Translations under genes and position numbers: made by a program | In this document: piece by piece, positions 7,425-8,002 of the stretch | Layout of the letters: every line of letters starts with the position of its first letter | Position numbering within the stretch: position 1 is the first letter of the stretch | The notes under the pieces: generated by a model | Databases searched by the model: none | What the model was told of the DNA's origin: nothing | The model's input: the letters and a program-made list of their open reading frames with translations, nothing else | DNA from: Giesbergeria sp. | Lineage (GTDB): Bacteria; Pseudomonadota; Gammaproteobacteria; Burkholderiales; Burkholderiaceae_C | DNA length: 8,002 nucleotides | Assembly (NCBI GenBank): GCA_017987055.1 | Contig: JAGNUJ010000068.1 | Coordinates: 1-8,002 of the forward strand | Reading direction: 5' to 3'

Positions 7425-7480
7425 GGCCTCTAGCCCTTTAGATACGTGCGCTAGTAGCTATTTATTTAATAGCAATAATC
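7425..7480 (-). repeat. Putative Comamonadaceae-type intergenic element between the MoxR and VWA genes
   Basis: This is the only AT-richer stretch in the window. On the minus strand it has the order TTGCTATT - TAGCTACTAGCGC - GGGCTAGAGGCC. From memory, variants of this element recur between genes in Comamonadaceae genomes such as Acidovorax, Rhodoferax and Polaromonas. It contains a 6-bp hairpin (GCTATT 7457-7462 with AATAGC 7468-7473, 5-nt loop) and an imperfect 9-bp inverted pair (7426-7434 with 7450-7458, 7 of 9 matching). There is no T-run after either stem, so it is not a standard terminator. Only one copy occurs here, so its repeat status rests on recollection. Confidence 0.6.
7427..7430 (-). 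promoter_or_regulatory. Shine-Dalgarno GAGG for the VWA gene
   Basis: GAGG on the minus strand lies 9 nt upstream of ATG 7417 and decides that start. It falls inside the GGGCTAGAGGCC end of the intergenic element. It is the only clear ribosome binding site in front of the complete genes of the cluster. Confidence 0.65.
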
Positions 7481-8002
7481 TTAGCGATTGCGCTGGTTCA
7501 TGAATACCAGCTTTTCAAACAAGCTCACGTCCTGCTCGTTCTTCAGCAGCGCGCCGACCAGCGGCGGCACCGACACTTTGTCGTCGGCGCTTTGCAGCGC
7601 TTCGAGCGGAATATCTTCCGCTACCAGCAATTTCAGCCAGTCCAGCAGCTCGCTGGTCGAGGGCTTCTTTTTCAGGCCGGGCAGGTGGCGCACGTCGTAA
7701 AACGTCTTCATCGCCACCGCCAGCAAATCGGCCTTGAGCGCGGGGAAATGCACATCGACGATGCGGCGCATGGTGTCCGCCTCGGGGAATTTGATGAAGT
7801 GGAAGAAGCAGCGGCGCAAAAACGCATCGGGCAGTTCTTTCTCGTTGTTCGAGGTGATGAACACCAGCGGGCGGTGCTTGGCCTTAATCAGCTCGCGCGT
7901 CTCGTAGCAATAGAACTCCATGCGGTCGATTTCGCGCAGCAGGTCGTTGGGAAACTCAATGTCGGCCTTGTCGATTTCGTCAATCAACAGCGCCACCGGC
8001 CG
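7481..8002 (-). CDS. MoxR-family AAA+ ATPase (C-terminal 173 aa; 5' end beyond the window)
   Basis: MoxR ATPases use ATP hydrolysis in chaperone-like maturation of client complexes, usually with a VWA partner encoded next door, as here. In the visible part, numbered from the window edge, are Walker B (ALLIDEIDKAD, residues 4-14, with catalytic Asp8-Glu9), sensor 1 (FITSNN, 48-53), and an arginine-finger region DAFLRRCFF (59-67). A helical lid domain follows, ending in NQRNR. The Walker A motif and roughly the first 100-120 residues must lie past 8002, judging from the usual family length of about 280-300 aa. The frame is open to the edge: the codon at 7994-7996 is GTG within ...RPVALLIDE, not a start. 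The stop is TAA at 7481-7483. Confidence 0.92.
   Translation of the reverse strand, partial: RPVALLIDEIDKADIEFPNDLLREIDRMEFYCYETRELIKAKHRPLVFITSNNEKELPDAFLRRCFFHFIKFPEADTMRRIVDVHFPALKADLLAVAMKTFYDVRHLPGLKKKPSTSELLDWLKLLVAEDIPLEALQSADDKVSVPPLVGALLKNEQDVSLFEKLVFMNQRNR

Noticed and set aside
7457..7473. Stem-loop after the MoxR gene as its transcription terminator
   Set aside because: The stem is 6 bp of mostly A-T pairs and no T-run follows on the minus strand, so read-through into the VWA gene is more likely.

Overview
The window looks like a GC-rich betaproteobacterial chromosome, most likely Burkholderiales and probably Comamonadaceae. The evidence is the coding style, the gene families, and a short AT-richer intergenic element at 7425-7480 that resembles an element I remember as common in Comamonadaceae genomes. 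Genus cannot be assigned from this sequence alone.

All supported genes lie on the minus strand, so transcription runs from high to low coordinates. In that order they are: the 3' part of a MoxR-family AAA+ ATPase gene (7481 to beyond the right edge); a VWA-domain protein of the CoxE-like type (6230-7417); tamA, an Omp85-superfamily outer-membrane barrel (4313-6205); tamB, its very large inner-membrane-anchored periplasm-spanning partner (132-4310); and a tRNA-Arg with anticodon CCU (16-90). Only 63, 24 and 2 bases separate the four protein genes, so they could form one transcription unit. The tRNA appears to have its own promoter in the 41 bases after tamB.

Two functional pairs sit head to tail. 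MoxR ATPases and CoxE-like VWA proteins typically work together to remodel, mature or insert metal into client proteins. TamA and TamB form the translocation and assembly module: TamA in the outer membrane, TamB bridging from the inner membrane, with roles in outer-membrane protein assembly and probably phospholipid transport. Whether the pairs are linked functionally or only by position cannot be decided here.

There is no mobile element, CRISPR array or clearly novel system. There is no gene-free stretch over 100 bases. Points of interest are the MoxR/VWA-TamAB layout, a lipobox-like motif in TamA, a long cytoplasmic tail and in-frame 9-bp tandem repeats in TamB, the intergenic element that appears to supply the VWA gene's ribosome binding site, and the compact tRNA promoter with a GC-rich discriminator.
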